The notes under the pieces are model-generated. The model ran no database searches. It was not told the DNA's origin and saw only the letters and a program-made list of their open reading frames with translations. A stretch of DNA of 64,000 nucleotides from NCBI RefSeq assembly GCF_023715645.1, contig NZ_JAMBOP010000010.1, positions 1 to 64,000 of the forward strand, written 5' to 3'. Both the position numbers and the translations under genes were made by a program. This document shows, one piece after another, positions 26,531-38,100 of the stretch (position 1 is its first letter; each line of letters begins with the position of its first letter). This stretch comes from Bacillus cytotoxicus. Lineage in GTDB: Bacteria; Bacillota; Bacilli; Bacillales; Bacillaceae_G.

Positions 26531-28207
26531 GTGTCAATTCAAAAAATTGATGGAAAACGTTTGTCACAAATGATCATACAAGGAGCAAATAATTTAACAA
26601 ACAATGTTCAACTTGTTGATGCTCTAAACGTTTTTCCAGTTCCAGATGGCGATACCGGTACAAATATGAACTTATCGATGACTTCAGGTGCGCGCGAGGT
26701 GAAGGGAAATCCTTCACAACACGCTGGGAAGGTCGGAGTACGTTTAGCCAAAGGATTATTAATGGGAGCGCGTGGTAACTCAGGTGTTATTTTATCTCAG
26801 TTGTTCCGTGGTTTTTCGAAATCCATTGAACAAAAAGAAGAATTAACAACAATTGATTTTGCTGATGCGTTAGAAGCGGGTGTAGAAACGGCATATAAAG
26901 CAGTTATGAAGCCAATTGAAGGAACAATTTTAACTGTTGCAAGGGAAACGAGTAAACATGCAGTCACAGTTGCGAAAAAGCAGCGCGACTTTGTTTTGTT
27001 TATGGAAGAAGTTGTGAAAGAAGCGAATGCATCATTAAATCGTACACCTGATTTATTGCCTGTATTAAAACAAGTTGGTGTTGTAGATAGCGGTGGGAAA
27101 GGTCTTGTAGTTGTTTACGAAGGGTTTTTAGCGGACTTAAAAGGTGAAACAATCGCCTCGAATCAGCCAACACAACCATCAATGAACGAAATGGTACGTG
27201 CAGAGCATCACCGCAGTGTACAAAGCCAATTGAGTACAGAAGATATTACATATGGATACTGCACAGAGTTTATGGTTAAATTGGACGAAGAGAAAATGAA
27301 AGAACATAATTTCTCTGAGCAAAAATTCCGTGAAGAGATTAGTGTGTATGGTGATTCATTGCTTGTTGTATCTGATGATGAAATCGTAAAAGTTCATATT
27401 CATGCAGAGCATCCTGGGGATGCGATGAACTACGGACAACGTTATGGAAGCTTAATCAAAATTAAAGTAGAGAATATGCGTGAACAACATACTGCTTTAT
27501 TAGATGAGCCTGCGGCGATGCATGTAGAAGTAAAACAACCTGCAGAAAAACAGCCTTATGGAATTATAACAGTAGCAATGGGTTCTGGTATTAAAGAATT
27601 ATTTGAAAGCATCGGGGCGACGGTAGTTATTGAAGGTGGTCAAACGATGAATCCAAGTACAGAAGATATTGTAAAAGCGATTGAAGAAGCGAATGCAGAA
27701 AAAGTAATTATATTACCGAACAATGGTAATATTGTAATGGCTGCAGAGCAAGCGGCTTCTGTAGTGGATCAAGAAGTAATTGTTGTTCGCTCAAAAACAG
27801 TTCCACAAGGTATGGCAGCAATGCTTGCGTTCAATCCAGCAGGAACTCTTGAAGAAAACGAAGCGCAAATGAACGAAGCGCTTACTCATGTGAAAACAGG
27901 TCAAATCACGTATGCGGTTCGTGATACAGAAATTGATGGCGTAACAATTAATAAAGATGATTTCATGTGCATTGCAGATGGGAAAATTGTATCAACAGAT
28001 GTAGAAAAAATTACAGCTGCGAAAAAACTGCTAGAAAATATGCTTGATGAAGATGCAGAAATTTTAACGATTTTACAGGGTGAAGATGCATCAGAAGAAG
28101 AAGTAGATGCGTTAGTAACATTTGTAGAAGATAAATTCGAAGATGTAGAAGTGGAAGTTCATAATGGAAATCAACCTCTATATTCTTTCATTTTTTCTGT
28201 GGAATAA
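26531..28207 (+). CDS. fakA: Fatty-acid kinase catalytic subunit FakA (YloV, 558 aa)
   Basis: FakA phosphorylates exogenous fatty acids held by FakB proteins, feeding PlsX/PlsY phospholipid synthesis. The N-terminal DhaL-like kinase domain (about 1-205) has the Mg-ATP site FPVPDGDTGTNMNLSM (38-53) and ARGNSGVILSQLFRG (about 84-98). A middle domain (about 206-330) and a C-terminal DegV-like part, which contacts FakB, complete it. The start is probably GTG 26531 (GGAGGAAGAACT upstream). No fakB is in the window. A terminator follows at 28264-28307. Confidence 0.93.
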   Translation: MSIQKIDGKRLSQMIIQGANNLTNNVQLVDALNVFPVPDGDTGTNMNLSMTSGAREVKGNPSQHAGKVGVRLAKGLLMGARGNSGVILSQLFRGFSKSIEQKEELTTIDFADALEAGVETAYKAVMKPIEGTILTVARETSKHAVTVAKKQRDFVLFMEEVVKEANASLNRTPDLLPVLKQVGVVDSGGKGLVVVYEGFLADLKGETIASNQPTQPSMNEMVRAEHHRSVQSQLSTEDITYGYCTEFMVKLDEEKMKEHNFSEQKFREEISVYGDSLLVVSDDEIVKVHIHAEHPGDAMNYGQRYGSLIKIKVENMREQHTALLDEPAAMHVEVKQPAEKQPYGIITVAMGSGIKELFESIGATVVIEGGQTMNPSTEDIVKAIEEANAEKVIILPNNGNIVMAAEQAASVVDQEVIVVRSKTVPQGMAAMLAFNPAGTLEENEAQMNEALTHVKTGQITYAVRDTEIDGVTINKDDFMCIADGKIVSTDVEKITAAKKLLENMLDEDAEILTILQGEDASEEEVDALVTFVEDKFEDVEVEVHNGNQPLYSFIFSVE

Positions 28208-28263
28208 AGTTTTTTTGTTTAAAATGTAATTACTCTATTATGAGATGAACGAATATAAATAAG

Positions 28264-28307
28264 AAGAGGGCCTTGCTAGCATATGTGGCGAGGCTCTCTT
28301 TCTTTTT
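28264..28307 (+). terminator. Terminator after fakA
   Basis: AGAGGGCCTTGC (28264-28275) pairs with GCGAGGCTCTCT (28288-28299) with two G-U pairs, followed by a T-rich tail. Confidence 0.85.
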
Positions 28308-28356
28308 GGGAAATGACTACTATGCTTTCTTGATGCTATGGTAGAATAGGAGAGGT

Positions 28357-28391
28357 ACGGATTGCGTATTTAACGTAAAAACGCAATCCGT
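28357..28391. repeat. 11-bp perfect hairpin upstream of recG
   Basis: ACGGATTGCGT (28357-28367) and ACGCAATCCGT (28381-28391) with a 13-base A/T-rich loop. No T run follows, so it is not a clear terminator. Confidence 0.7.
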
Positions 28392-28464
28392 TGTTGAGAT
28401 ATAGCCTACAAGTAAAGAAAATGTGTGTTATATAGGAAAGGTTAGGAATAAGATTTGACGGGGC

Positions 28465-30522
28465 GTGAAGATCTTGAATGAAGTGGTGCAAATTCCGATT
28501 ACGGATGTGAAAGGAATTGGAGAAGAAACAGCTGTATTACTAAATGAGATGGGGATTTTTACGGTTTCTGATTTACTAGAGCATTTTCCGTATCGTTATG
28601 AAGACTATGCGATGAAAGATTTGGCTGAAGTTAAACATGAAGAACGGGTAACTGTAGAAGGAAAAGTACATAGTGCCCCTCTTTTGCAATATTATGGGAA
28701 AAAGAAATCTCGTCTAACTGTACGTGTTCTCGTGGGGCGTTATTTAATTACAGCTGTATGCTTTAACAGACCCTATTATAAGCAAAAATTAAATATTGAT
28801 GAAACGGTAATGATATCTGGAAAATGGGATCAACATCGTCAAACGATTTCAGTAACTGAACTTCACTTTGGTCCGGTTGCTCGTCAACAAGAAGTAGAGC
28901 CAGTATATTCAGTTAAAGGGAAATTGACGGTGAAACAAATGCGTCGCTTTATTGCGGGGGCGTTTAAAGAGTATGGTTCTATTGTGAAAGAAATGTTACC
29001 AGAAGGGGTATTGTCGCGTTATAAGTTATTATCTCGTTATGAAGCGCTTTATGCTTTGCATTTTCCTAGGGGACAAGAAGATATGAAACAGGCGCGTCGC
29101 CGCTTCGTATACGAAGAGTTTTTCTTGTTCCAATTGAAGATGCAAGCACTTCGCAAAATGGAGCGGGAAAGTTCAAAGGGAATAAAAAAAGATCTATCTC
29201 TTGAACAATTAGAAGAATTTATTGGTGCTCTTCCGTTTCCATTAACAAATGCGCAGCGTCGTGTTGTTACAGAAATTATGAAGGATTTGCAGTCTCCTTA
29301 TAGAATGAATCGTTTACTGCAAGGTGATGTAGGTTCTGGGAAAACAGTAGTGGCTGCAATTGCTTTGTATGCTGCAAAATTAGCTGGATATCAAGGGGCA
29401 TTAATGGTACCGACAGAAATTTTAGCAGAGCAGCACTATCAATCTTTAGTATCTATATTTTCTCATTTTAATATGAACATTGAATTATTAACAAGCTCTG
29501 TAAAGGGAGTGCGTCGCCGCGAGATACTAGCAAGACTAGAACAAGGAGAAATTGATATTCTCGTAGGAACGCATGCTTTAATTCAAAATGAAGTCATATT
29601 TCACAGGCTTGGACTTGTAGTTACGGACGAACAACATCGCTTCGGTGTAGCGCAGCGTCGTGTGTTAAGGGAAAAAGGTGAAAATCCAGATGTTTTATTT
29701 ATGACAGCAACACCAATTCCTCGTACATTAGCAATTACTGCGTTTGGTGAAATGGATGTATCCATTATTGATGAGATGCCGGCAGGTCGTAAAGTCATTG
29801 AAACGTACTGGGCGAAACATGATGTGTTTGAACGTGTTCTCGGATTTGTAGAGAAAGAAGTAAAAAAGGGGCGACAAGCATATGTCATTTGTCCATTGAT
29901 TGAAGAATCAGAGAAACTTGATGTGCAAAATGCAATTGATTTGCATAGTATGTTGATTCATCACTATAAAGGGAAATTTCAAGTTGGGCTAATGCATGGC
30001 CGCCTTTCTTCTCAGGAGAAAGATGAAGTAATGCATCAATTTAGTGAAAATAAAGTGCAAATTCTCGTTTCGACAACGGTTGTGGAAGTTGGTGTGAATG
30101 TACCGAATGCGACAATGATGGTTATTTATGATGCAGAACGTTTTGGGTTATCGCAACTTCACCAACTTCGTGGGCGTGTGGGACGTGGAAGTGAACAATC
30201 TTATTGTATTTTAATTGCTGATCCGAAATCGGAAACGGGAAAAGAACGCATGCGTATTATGACAGAGACAAATGATGGGTTTGTCCTATCGGAAAAAGAT
30301 TTAGAATTGCGTGGTCCTGGGGATTTCTTTGGGAGTAAGCAAAGTGGTTTACCTGAATTTAAATTAGCTGATATGGTACATGATTATCGAGCGTTAGAAA
30401 CAGCAAGGCAAGATGCTGCGCTACTTGTTGATTCGACTGCCTTTTGGCAAAGTGAACAGTATGAAATGCTGCGGAATTATTTAGAGAAATCAGGTGTTTT
30501 TCAAGGAGAAAAGCTGGATTAA
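28465..30522 (+). CDS. recG: RecG, branched-DNA helicase (685 aa)
   Basis: RecG drives fork reversal and branch migration in repair. The wedge domain (about 1-170) contains the KGIGEETA helix-hairpin; the helicase core has GDVGSGKTVVA (about 290), the Walker B box TDEQHRFG (about 390), TATPIPRTLA and the RGRVGRGSEQSYC block; the C-terminal part carries LELRGPGDFFGSKQSG. Start codon is uncertain: GTG 28465 or TTG 28474 (giving MNEVVQ); neither has a strong Shine-Dalgarno sequence. In B. subtilis sdaAB-sdaAA lie between yloV and recG; they are absent here. Confidence 0.94.
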   Translation: MKILNEVVQIPITDVKGIGEETAVLLNEMGIFTVSDLLEHFPYRYEDYAMKDLAEVKHEERVTVEGKVHSAPLLQYYGKKKSRLTVRVLVGRYLITAVCFNRPYYKQKLNIDETVMISGKWDQHRQTISVTELHFGPVARQQEVEPVYSVKGKLTVKQMRRFIAGAFKEYGSIVKEMLPEGVLSRYKLLSRYEALYALHFPRGQEDMKQARRRFVYEEFFLFQLKMQALRKMERESSKGIKKDLSLEQLEEFIGALPFPLTNAQRRVVTEIMKDLQSPYRMNRLLQGDVGSGKTVVAAIALYAAKLAGYQGALMVPTEILAEQHYQSLVSIFSHFNMNIELLTSSVKGVRRREILARLEQGEIDILVGTHALIQNEVIFHRLGLVVTDEQHRFGVAQRRVLREKGENPDVLFMTATPIPRTLAITAFGEMDVSIIDEMPAGRKVIETYWAKHDVFERVLGFVEKEVKKGRQAYVICPLIEESEKLDVQNAIDLHSMLIHHYKGKFQVGLMHGRLSSQEKDEVMHQFSENKVQILVSTTVVEVGVNVPNATMMVIYDAERFGLSQLHQLRGRVGRGSEQSYCILIADPKSETGKERMRIMTETNDGFVLSEKDLELRGPGDFFGSKQSGLPEFKLADMVHDYRALETARQDAALLVDSTAFWQSEQYEMLRNYLEKSGVFQGEKLD

Positions 30523-30543
30523 AGCGCAATGCGTAAAAAAATG

Positions 30544-30593
30544 TTGCAATCTGTATTTAATGCTTATATACTACTTTTAGTACCTAGTCATAA
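30544..30593 (+). promoter_or_regulatory. fapR promoter with FapR operator
   Basis: TTGCAA (30544-30549), a 17-base spacer and TATACT (30567-30572) form a sigma-A promoter. The operator TTAGTACCTAGTCATAA (30577-30593) overlaps the start-point region and matches the known FapR site core TTAGTACCTxxTCTTAA closely. Bound FapR would block transcription until malonyl-CoA releases it, so fapR-plsX-fabD-fabG is autoregulated. Confidence 0.88.
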
Positions 30594-30608
30594 AATGGAT
30601 GGTGCGGA

Positions 30609-31199
30609 ATGAAAAAGAAAAGGAAAAAAGAAAGACAAGAGTTGTTACAACAAACAATAGAAGAAAATCCGTTTATTACGGATGAAGAATTAGCTGAACA
30701 ATTTCAAGTGAGTATTCAAACAATTCGTCTCGATCGAATGGAACTTTCGATTCCAGAATTACGAGAACGAATAAAACATGTGGCAACGAAACAACATGAA
30801 GAAGATGTAAAATCTTTACCGCTTGATGAAGTGGTAGGAGAAATTATTGATATAGAATTAGATAGACATGCGATTTCCATTTTTGAAGTGAAAGAAGAAC
30901 ATGTCTTTAAACGTAATCAAATTGCTCGTGGGCATCATTTATTTGCGCAAGCAAACTCATTAGCTGTTGCAGTTATAGATGAAGAATTAGCTTTAACTGC
31001 GAAGTCTACCATTCGATATATTCGTCCTGTAAAGATAAGAGAGCGTGTTGTTGCGAAAGCACGTGTTGAAAATGTGGAGAATGATAAAGGACGGACGGTT
31101 GTCAAAGTGCAAAGTTTTGTTGCAGATGAACTTGTTTTTTCAGGCACTTTTGAAATGTATCGATCTAGTAACTATAGTGAGGAAGGTAACAACTTATGA
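30609..31199 (+). CDS. fapR: FapR, malonyl-CoA-responsive repressor (196 aa)
   Basis: FapR is the global repressor of fatty-acid and phospholipid genes in Bacillus, released by malonyl-CoA. The DeoR-like helix-turn-helix lies at about 10-55 ([25 protein letters not shown]). A linker helix leads to a hot-dog fold (about 75-190) with [18 protein letters not shown], which forms the ligand pocket. Length is close to B. subtilis FapR (188). Its end overlaps plsX by four bases (31196-31199). The operator lies upstream. Confidence 0.95.
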   Translation: MKKKRKKERQELLQQTIEENPFITDEELAEQFQVSIQTIRLDRMELSIPELRERIKHVATKQHEEDVKSLPLDEVVGEIIDIELDRHAISIFEVKEEHVFKRNQIARGHHLFAQANSLAVAVIDEELALTAKSTIRYIRPVKIRERVVAKARVENVENDKGRTVVKVQSFVADELVFSGTFEMYRSSNYSEEGNNL

Positions 31200-32188
31200 G
31201 AATCGCAATAGATGCAATGGGCGGCGATCATGCGCCGAAATCTGTCGTACATGGAGCAATGAAAGCAATTAAAGAATATTCAGATTTACATATTACTTTA
31301 GTTGGAAAAGAAGATGAAATTCGCAAATATTTAACGAGCGAAGAGCGTATCACAGTACTACATACAGACGAAGTAATTGAAGGGACGGATGAGCCGGTAC
31401 GAGCAGTTCGTCGAAAAAAACAAGCTTCCATGGTACTTGCTGCGCAGCAAGTAAAAGAAGGTGTAGCTGATGCCTGTATTTCAGCTGGGAATACAGGGGC
31501 CCTTATGGCAGCTGGATTATTTGTAGTAGGACGTATAGAAGGGATAGAACGCCCTGCTCTTTCGCCGACGATGCCAACAGTAGATGGAAAAGGATTTGTT
31601 ATGCTAGACGTTGGTGCAAATGTCGATGCGAAAGCGATCCATTTATACCAATATGCTGTAATGGGATCTGTATATGCAGAGAAGGTAAGAGGAATTTCGA
31701 ATCCGCGAGTAGGTCTTTTGAATGTTGGAACTGAGGACGGAAAAGGAAACGAACTCACTAAACAAGTCTTTGCAATGTTAAAGGACGCACCGGTTAACTT
31801 TGTTGGAAATGTAGAATCACGAGACTTATTACAAGGTGTAGCGGACGTGGTTGTTTGTGACGGATTTACTGGAAATGTTGCTCTTAAAACATTAGAGGGT
31901 ACCGCAATATCTTTATTCTCAATGTTGAAAGAGCAATTAATGAGTTCATTTACAAGCAAATTAGCGGCAGCGGTATTAAAACCAAAATTAATGGTATTAA
32001 AAGATAAAATGGATTATTCAGAGTATGGAGGAGCAGCTTTATTTGGATTGAAAGCTCCTGTCATCAAAGCGCATGGTTCTTCAAATGATCAATCAATTTT
32101 TAGTGCGATTCGTCAAACACGGGAAATGGTAGCGAAGGAAGTTATTCCTACTATTAAGAGTGTAATGGAGGAACAACCGCTTCAATAA
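31196..32188 (+). CDS. plsX: PlsX, acyl-ACP:phosphate acyltransferase (330 aa)
   Basis: Converts acyl-ACP to acyl-phosphate, the donor for PlsY at the first step of phosphatidic acid synthesis; peripherally membrane-bound. The sequence opens [20 protein letters not shown], the family hallmark. [12 protein letters not shown] (about 97-108), [10 protein letters not shown] and [17 protein letters not shown] (about 215-231) follow. Length is typical. Second gene of the FapR-controlled run. Confidence 0.96.
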   Translation: MRIAIDAMGGDHAPKSVVHGAMKAIKEYSDLHITLVGKEDEIRKYLTSEERITVLHTDEVIEGTDEPVRAVRRKKQASMVLAAQQVKEGVADACISAGNTGALMAAGLFVVGRIEGIERPALSPTMPTVDGKGFVMLDVGANVDAKAIHLYQYAVMGSVYAEKVRGISNPRVGLLNVGTEDGKGNELTKQVFAMLKDAPVNFVGNVESRDLLQGVADVVVCDGFTGNVALKTLEGTAISLFSMLKEQLMSSFTSKLAAAVLKPKLMVLKDKMDYSEYGGAALFGLKAPVIKAHGSSNDQSIFSAIRQTREMVAKEVIPTIKSVMEEQPLQ

Positions 32189-32203
32189 TGAGGAGGGTTT
32201 GAA

Positions 32204-33148
32204 ATGGGAAAACTGGCATTTCTTTTTCCGGGACAAGGTTCACAAGCAGTTGGAATGGGAAGACAATTAGCAGAAAGTTATGAAGAGGCTACAAAAGTAT
32301 TTCGTCAGGCTGATGAAATTTTAAAGGATTCTCTTTCATCACTTATTTTTGAGGGACCTCAAGAAACATTGACGTTAACAACTAATGCACAACCGGCATT
32401 GGTAACGACTTGTGTTGCGATTTTAAAGGTATTGGAGCAGTACGATATTACACCTGATTATGTTGCAGGACATAGCTTAGGTGAGTATAGTGCGCTCGTA
32501 GCAGCAGGTGCTCTATCATTTGAAGATGGTGTTTATGCTGTTAGAAAACGTGGTGAATACATGGAAGAGGCTGTGCCAAATGGTGAAGGTGCCATGGCGG
32601 CTATTTTGGGAGCAGATCCTGATATGTTAAAGCAGGTAACTGAGGAAGTGACGAATGAAGGTTATCCTGTTCAAGTTGCGAATATGAATAGTACAAAACA
32701 AATCGTAATTTCTGGTACAAAGCAAGGTGTAGAATTGGCTTCGGAAAGAGCGAAAGGAAACGGCGCAAAGCGTGCAGTTCCACTACGTGTTAGCGGTCCA
32801 TTTCATTCATCACTTATGAAACCAGCGGCTGAGAAGTTTCGAGACGTGCTAAATGAAATTGAGATTGAAGATACAAAAATTCCGGTAGTTGCAAATGTAA
32901 CAGCAGATTGTATTACGCGTAAAGAAGACATACAAGAAAAATTAATTGAGCAACTCTATTCCCCTGTATTATGGTACCCATCCATTGAACGTATGGTAGA
33001 GCTTGGTGTAGATACATTTATTGAAATTGGGCCTGGAAAAGTTTTAGCTGGTCTTATGAAATCAATCGCTCCTTCTGCGAAAGTATATGCGATATACGAT
33101 GAAGAGACGATGAAAGATACCATTTCGAAACTGAGAGGAGAAGCCTAA
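32204..33148 (+). CDS. fabD: FabD, malonyl-CoA:ACP transacylase (314 aa)
   Basis: Moves the malonyl group from CoA to ACP to start chain elongation. [12 protein letters not shown] (8-19) and the nucleophile elbow GHSLG (89-93, Ser91) are present; the catalytic His is in GPFHSSLM (about 201). Start: ATG 32204 after GAGGAGGGTTTG. The last base of its TAA is the first base of the fabG ATG. Confidence 0.96.
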   Translation: MGKLAFLFPGQGSQAVGMGRQLAESYEEATKVFRQADEILKDSLSSLIFEGPQETLTLTTNAQPALVTTCVAILKVLEQYDITPDYVAGHSLGEYSALVAAGALSFEDGVYAVRKRGEYMEEAVPNGEGAMAAILGADPDMLKQVTEEVTNEGYPVQVANMNSTKQIVISGTKQGVELASERAKGNGAKRAVPLRVSGPFHSSLMKPAAEKFRDVLNEIEIEDTKIPVVANVTADCITRKEDIQEKLIEQLYSPVLWYPSIERMVELGVDTFIEIGPGKVLAGLMKSIAPSAKVYAIYDEETMKDTISKLRGEA

Positions 33149-33891
33149 TGTTATTAAAAGACAAAGTTGCGTTAGTAACGGGAGCATCTCGCGGAATTGG
33201 CCGTGCAATTGCATTAGATTTGGCAAAAAAAGGTGCAAAAGTAGTTGTAAACTACGCAGGAAACGAATTGAAAGCAAACGAAGTTGTTGATGAGATTACA
33301 AATTTAGGATCAGAAGCAATTGCAATAAAAGCAAATGTTGCAAGTAGCGAAGAAGTAGCTGACATGATAAAGCAAACTGTTGATACATTTGGTCAGATCG
33401 ACATTCTTGTAAATAATGCTGGCATTACGAAAGATAATTTGTTAATGCGTATGAAAGAAGAAGAATGGGATGCGGTTATTAACACAAACTTAAAAGGTGT
33501 CTTTTTATGTACAAAGGCTGTATCACGTTATATGATGCGTCAACGTCATGGTCGCATTATTAATATTGCTTCAGTAGTTGGTGTTACTGGAAATCCAGGA
33601 CAAGCAAACTACGTAGCGGCAAAAGCTGGTGTAATTGGATTAACAAAAACTGCAGCAAAAGAGCTAGCAAGTCGTAATATTACAGTAAATGCGATTGCTC
33701 CTGGATTTATCGTAACAGATATGACAGATGTATTAACAGAAGATGTAAAGAACGAAATGCTAAAGTTAATTCCAATTGCAAAATTTGGAGAAGCTGAAGA
33801 TATTTCAAACGCAGTTGCCTTTTTGGCGTCAGATGCGAGTCGTTATATTACTGGGCAAACCCTTCATGTTGACGGCGGCATGGTGATGTAA
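33148..33891 (+). CDS. fabG: FabG, 3-oxoacyl-ACP reductase (247 aa)
   Basis: NADPH-dependent reductase of the type II fatty-acid cycle. It is a short-chain dehydrogenase with the cofactor loop TGASRGIG (11-18), NNAG (89-92) and catalytic Ser142, Tyr155 and Lys159. Translation is coupled to fabD through a one-base overlap. It has the standard length for FabG. Confidence 0.96.
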   Translation: MLLKDKVALVTGASRGIGRAIALDLAKKGAKVVVNYAGNELKANEVVDEITNLGSEAIAIKANVASSEEVADMIKQTVDTFGQIDILVNNAGITKDNLLMRMKEEEWDAVINTNLKGVFLCTKAVSRYMMRQRHGRIINIASVVGVTGNPGQANYVAAKAGVIGLTKTAAKELASRNITVNAIAPGFIVTDMTDVLTEDVKNEMLKLIPIAKFGEAEDISNAVAFLASDASRYITGQTLHVDGGMVM

Positions 33892-34023
33892 GTGAAGAAA
33901 CTATAGAAATAGGTTGATTTCATCTCGTTTTTCTGTACAATATTAAATATGATGTCTTGAGAAGAGCGGATGAACGAAAAACAGTAATTGTTTGTTTATA
34001 CTTTTTAAAGGAGGTGAATGAAT

Positions 34024-34257
34024 ATGGCAGACGTTTTAGAGCGTGTAACGAAAATCATCGTAGATCGTCTAGGAGTAGACGAAACAGAGGTAACACTAGC
34101 TGCGAACTTTAAAGAAGATTTAGGTGCTGATTCCTTAGATGTAGTAGAACTTGTGATGCAATTAGAAGATGAGTTTGAAATGGAAATTTCTGATGAGGAC
34201 GCAGAGAAGATTGCTACTGTTGGCGATGCTGTGACTTACATAGAGAGTCATCTATAA
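34024..34257 (+). CDS. acpP: Acyl carrier protein (77 aa)
   Basis: Carries growing acyl chains on a phosphopantetheine arm. The attachment Ser37 lies in [11 protein letters not shown], and the acidic helices are typical. Two start codons are in frame: ATG 34018 is too close to the AAAGGAGGTG (34007-34016), while ATG 34024 is correctly spaced and gives the usual 77 residues. The 132-base gap after fabG suggests an additional promoter for this abundant protein. The terminator follows at 34268-34292. Confidence 0.97.
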   Translation: MADVLERVTKIIVDRLGVDETEVTLAANFKEDLGADSLDVVELVMQLEDEFEMEISDEDAEKIATVGDAVTYIESHL

Positions 34258-34267
34258 TGCTTGATGA

Positions 34268-34292
34268 AGTCCCGTTTATATACGGGGCTTTC
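34268..34292 (+). terminator. Terminator after acpP
   Basis: AGTCCCGT (34268-34275) pairs with ACGGGGCT (34282-34289), with a T-rich tail. It ends 26 bases before the rnc start. Confidence 0.7.
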
Positions 34293-34317
34293 TCAGCATA
34301 TATACCTGGAGGGACCT

Positions 34318-35055
34318 ATGCCGTACAGAAAGTATAGAGATAAGAAGAATGAAACTAAATATCGAGAGGTTTTTAAAAAGTTTCAGGAGAAAATAGGTAT
34401 TACATTTACAAATGAAAAGTTGTTGATCCAAGCATTTACGCATTCATCGTATGTGAATGAGCATCGAAAAAAGCCACATGAAGATAACGAGCGTCTTGAA
34501 TTTCTTGGAGATGCTGTATTAGAACTGACAGTTTCACAATACTTGTTTCAAAAATATCCGACAATGAGTGAGGGCGAATTAACAAAACTTCGCGCTGCTA
34601 TTGTATGTGAACCTTCTCTCGTTCGCTTTGCAAATGAGCTATCATTTGGGAGCCTGGTTCTTTTAGGAAAGGGAGAGGAAATGACAGGAGGGCGTGAACG
34701 TCCAGCGTTATTAGCGGATGTCTTTGAAGCATTTATTGGCGCACTTTACCTTGACCAAGGTTTGGAAAAGGTATGGGGATTTTTGAAAACAGTTGTTTAT
34801 CCGAAAATTAATGAAGGTGCTTTTTCTCATGTGATGGATTTTAAAAGCCAATTACAAGAGTTAATACAACGTGATGGTAGCGGGAATATAGAATATCAAA
34901 TTCTGCAAGAAAAAGGACCGGCTCATAATCGGGAATTTGTATCGCGTGTTACATTGAATGGTGAAACGTTAGGTCTTGGAAGTGGGAAGTCTAAGAAAGA
35001 GGCAGAACAGCATGCTGCCCAAGAAGCATTGAAAAAGTTAAAAGAGCACTTATAG
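34318..35055 (+). CDS. rnc: Ribonuclease III (245 aa)
   Basis: Cleaves double-stranded RNA in rRNA precursors and mRNAs. The catalytic domain (about 20-150) has the signature [14 protein letters not shown] (Glu/Asp ligands) and [15 protein letters not shown]. The C-terminal double-stranded RNA-binding domain (about 172-243) ends [16 protein letters not shown]. The longer frame from 34261 runs through the acpP terminator; ATG 34318 with TGGAGGGACC is preferred. Next to smc, as in B. subtilis. Confidence 0.96.
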   Translation: MPYRKYRDKKNETKYREVFKKFQEKIGITFTNEKLLIQAFTHSSYVNEHRKKPHEDNERLEFLGDAVLELTVSQYLFQKYPTMSEGELTKLRAAIVCEPSLVRFANELSFGSLVLLGKGEEMTGGRERPALLADVFEAFIGALYLDQGLEKVWGFLKTVVYPKINEGAFSHVMDFKSQLQELIQRDGSGNIEYQILQEKGPAHNREFVSRVTLNGETLGLGSGKSKKEAEQHAAQEALKKLKEHL

Positions 35056-35056
35056 C

Positions 35057-35085
35057 GAATCCCCCTTATACTTAGGGGGATTCCT
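35057..35085 (+). terminator. Hairpin between rnc and smc
   Basis: GAATCCCCCT (35057-35066) pairs perfectly with AGGGGGATTC (35074-35083), then only CTTG. The short T tail suggests a weak terminator or attenuator 25 bases before the smc start. Confidence 0.6.
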
Positions 35086-35110
35086 TGTGCATAAAGGGGG
35101 AAGGCCTTTC

Positions 35111-38100
35111 GTGTTTTTGAAACGATTAGAAATAGTAGGATTTAAATCTTTTGCAGAACGTGTGTCAATTGATTTTGTACCAGGTGTAACGTCTGTGGTA
35201 GGGCCAAACGGAAGTGGGAAGAGTAATATTATAGATGCCATTCGTTGGGTGCTTGGTGAACAATCTGTAAAATCGCTTCGTGGTGCAAAAATGGAAGATA
35301 TTGTTTTCTCGGGCAGTGATACACGTAAAGCGTTAAATATTGCGGAAGTTACATTAACATTAAATAATGAAGAACAGCGTTTACCAATTGAATATAACGA
35401 AGTAAGTGTAACGAGACGAGTATATCGTTCTGGAGATAGTGATTTTCTTATTAATAAACAATCTTGTCGTTTAAAAGATATTGTAGATTTATTCATGGAC
35501 TCAGGTATGGGGCGTGAAGCGTTTTCTATTATTAGTCAAGGTAAAGTGGAAGAAATTTTAAGTAGCAAAGCAGAAGATCGCCGCAGTGTGTTTGAAGAAG
35601 CGGCTGGTGTGTTGAAATATAAAATTCGCAAGAAGAAAGCGGAAGGGAAATTAGCTGAAACGCAAGATAATTTAAATCGTGTAGAAGATATTGTTCATGA
35701 ATTGAGTACGCAAATTGAACCTCTTGAAAGACAAGCTTCTATTGCAAAAGATTATCTTGAGAAAAAGGATGAACTGGAAAAAGTTGAAGCGGCATTAATC
35801 GTATATGAAATCGAAGAATTACATGGGAAATGGGAAACGCTTCGTGAACAATTTACACATAACAAAGATGAAGAAGTGAAGGTATCAACGCAGCTTCAAA
35901 AAGATGAAGCGGATTTAGAGGAAGTACGTGGAAATGTACAAGCCATTGATGAATCTATTCAATCTTTACAAGAAGTTCTTCTTCTTTCTAGTAAAGAACT
36001 TGAAAAGCTAGAAGGGCAACGTGAACTACTGAAAGAAAGAAAGAGCAACGCAACCGCGCATTGCGCGCAGTTAGAAGCATCCATCCACGAATTAACAGAA
36101 AAATTTTCTGTATATGAAGGAAGTACGCTACAAGGAACAGAAGAATTGATGAAATTAGCAAATCATGTAAAAGAGTTAGAGCAGAAGTTGCATGATTGCG
36201 AACGATTGTTGTCTACATATGAACAAAATTTAGATGAGAAAATTGAACATTTAAAAGGGGATTATATTGAACTTTTAAATCAACAGGCAAGCTATCGAAA
36301 TGAATTGTCTATGTTAGAGGAACAATTTAAACAGCGAGATTTCAAAAATCAGCGTCTTGACGAAGAAAATGAAAAATATGTACAAATGCGTATAGGCATT
36401 GCGCAGAAAAAATCAACTTTCGTTGAAAAATATGAACATATAAAAGAGCAAATCACAACTTTATTGTCAAGTATACAGCAAACGGAAACTGCGCTTGGTA
36501 AATGCAAAGAGCAATATAGTGAGAATGAGACCAAACTGTATCAAGCATATCAATATGTTCAGCAAGCTCGTTCACGTAAAGAAATGCTTGAAGAAATGCA
36601 AGAAGATTATTCAGGGTTTTATCAAGGTGTCCGTGAAGTATTAAAGGCGCGTGAAAGCCAGTTGCAGGGCATTGAAGGGGCGGTTGCAGAACTTCTTACT
36701 GTACCGAAAAAATATGAAGTGGCGATGGAAATTGCGCTTGGGGCAGCAATGCAACATGTGGTTGTACAAACAGAAGAACATGCTCGCCGAGCTATTACAT
36801 TCTTAAAGCAAAACCGCCATGGCCGTGCGACCTTCTTACCGCAAAGTGTTATAAAGGGCCGTGCGCTTAATAGAGAGCAACTTCGTATGATAAGTCAGCA
36901 TCCGTCATTTATAGGGATTGCTTCAGAGCTTGTACAGTACGATAATAAATATGAAAATGTAATTACAAATTTATTAGGTACAGTTATAGTTGCCCAAGAT
37001 TTAAAAGGGGCAAATGAATTAGCGAAGCAAATGCAGTATCGTTATCGTATTGTTACATTAGAAGGGGATCTTGTGAATCCTGGTGGTTCAATGACAGGCG
37101 GTGCGGTGAAGCAAACAAATTCTTCTTTATTAGGACGTCAACGCGAATTGGAAGAGTGGAAAGAAAAGTTGACAGATATGGAAGAAAAGACGGAAAAGCT
37201 TGAGAACTTTGTTAAAGCGTTAAAACAAGAAATACAAGAAAAAGAAGTGAAGTTGAAGGAACTAAGGCAAAATATTGATGAAAAGCGTGTAGACGAACAA
37301 AAATGCAAAGAAGAAATGAACCAGTTAGAGCTGGAAGAACAGCGCATTAATGAGCGTTTATCTATTTATGATTTAGAACTAGAAGGATTTTTGCAAGATC
37401 AAGCCAAGATACAAGGGCGAAAAACTAAGCTGGAAGAAACGCTTACTGAGCTGCAAAGAAAAATTTCGGAACTCGATATAACGATTGCAGAGTTAACACA
37501 ACAAAAGAATGAGCAGCATTCTTCAAGGGAAAAAGTCCAGAAAGAGATTACCGATCTAAAAGTACAAGCAGCTGAAAAGCATCAACGATTATCGAACCAA
37601 AAAGAAACAGTAGAACGTCTGACAAGAGAACGAGATGAAACGAAAAAGAATCTTATAAAGACAAGAGAAGATTTAGCATTCTTAAAACAAGAAATGACAT
37701 CGAATTCTAGTGGCGAAGAGCAAATTACAAGTCTGATTGAAAAGAAAACACACGATAGAAATCAAACTGTAGAATTAATTAGCTCGCGCCGTGAACAACG
37801 TCTTGATTTACAAGGGCGGTTAGAACATCTAGAGTTAGAGGTAAAAGAAGCGAAGCGTGGGTATAAATACTTACTTGATGTATTAAAAGATCAAGAAGTG
37901 AAAATAAATCGTTTAGACGTGGAGTTAGAAAACCGCTTGCAACACCTTCGAGAAACGTATACCACTTCGTTTGAAGCTGCGAAACAAAAATATACGATGA
38001 CAATGTCCAGTGAGGAAGCTTGTAAAAAAGTGAAATTAATTAAATTATCCATTGATGAACTTGGCACAGTAAATATAGGTGCAATTGATGAGTTTGAGCG

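Noticed and set aside
31228-31959. A 243-residue frame antisense to plsX
   Set aside because: The plus strand encodes a textbook PlsX; the antisense frame has no start signal or known domain.
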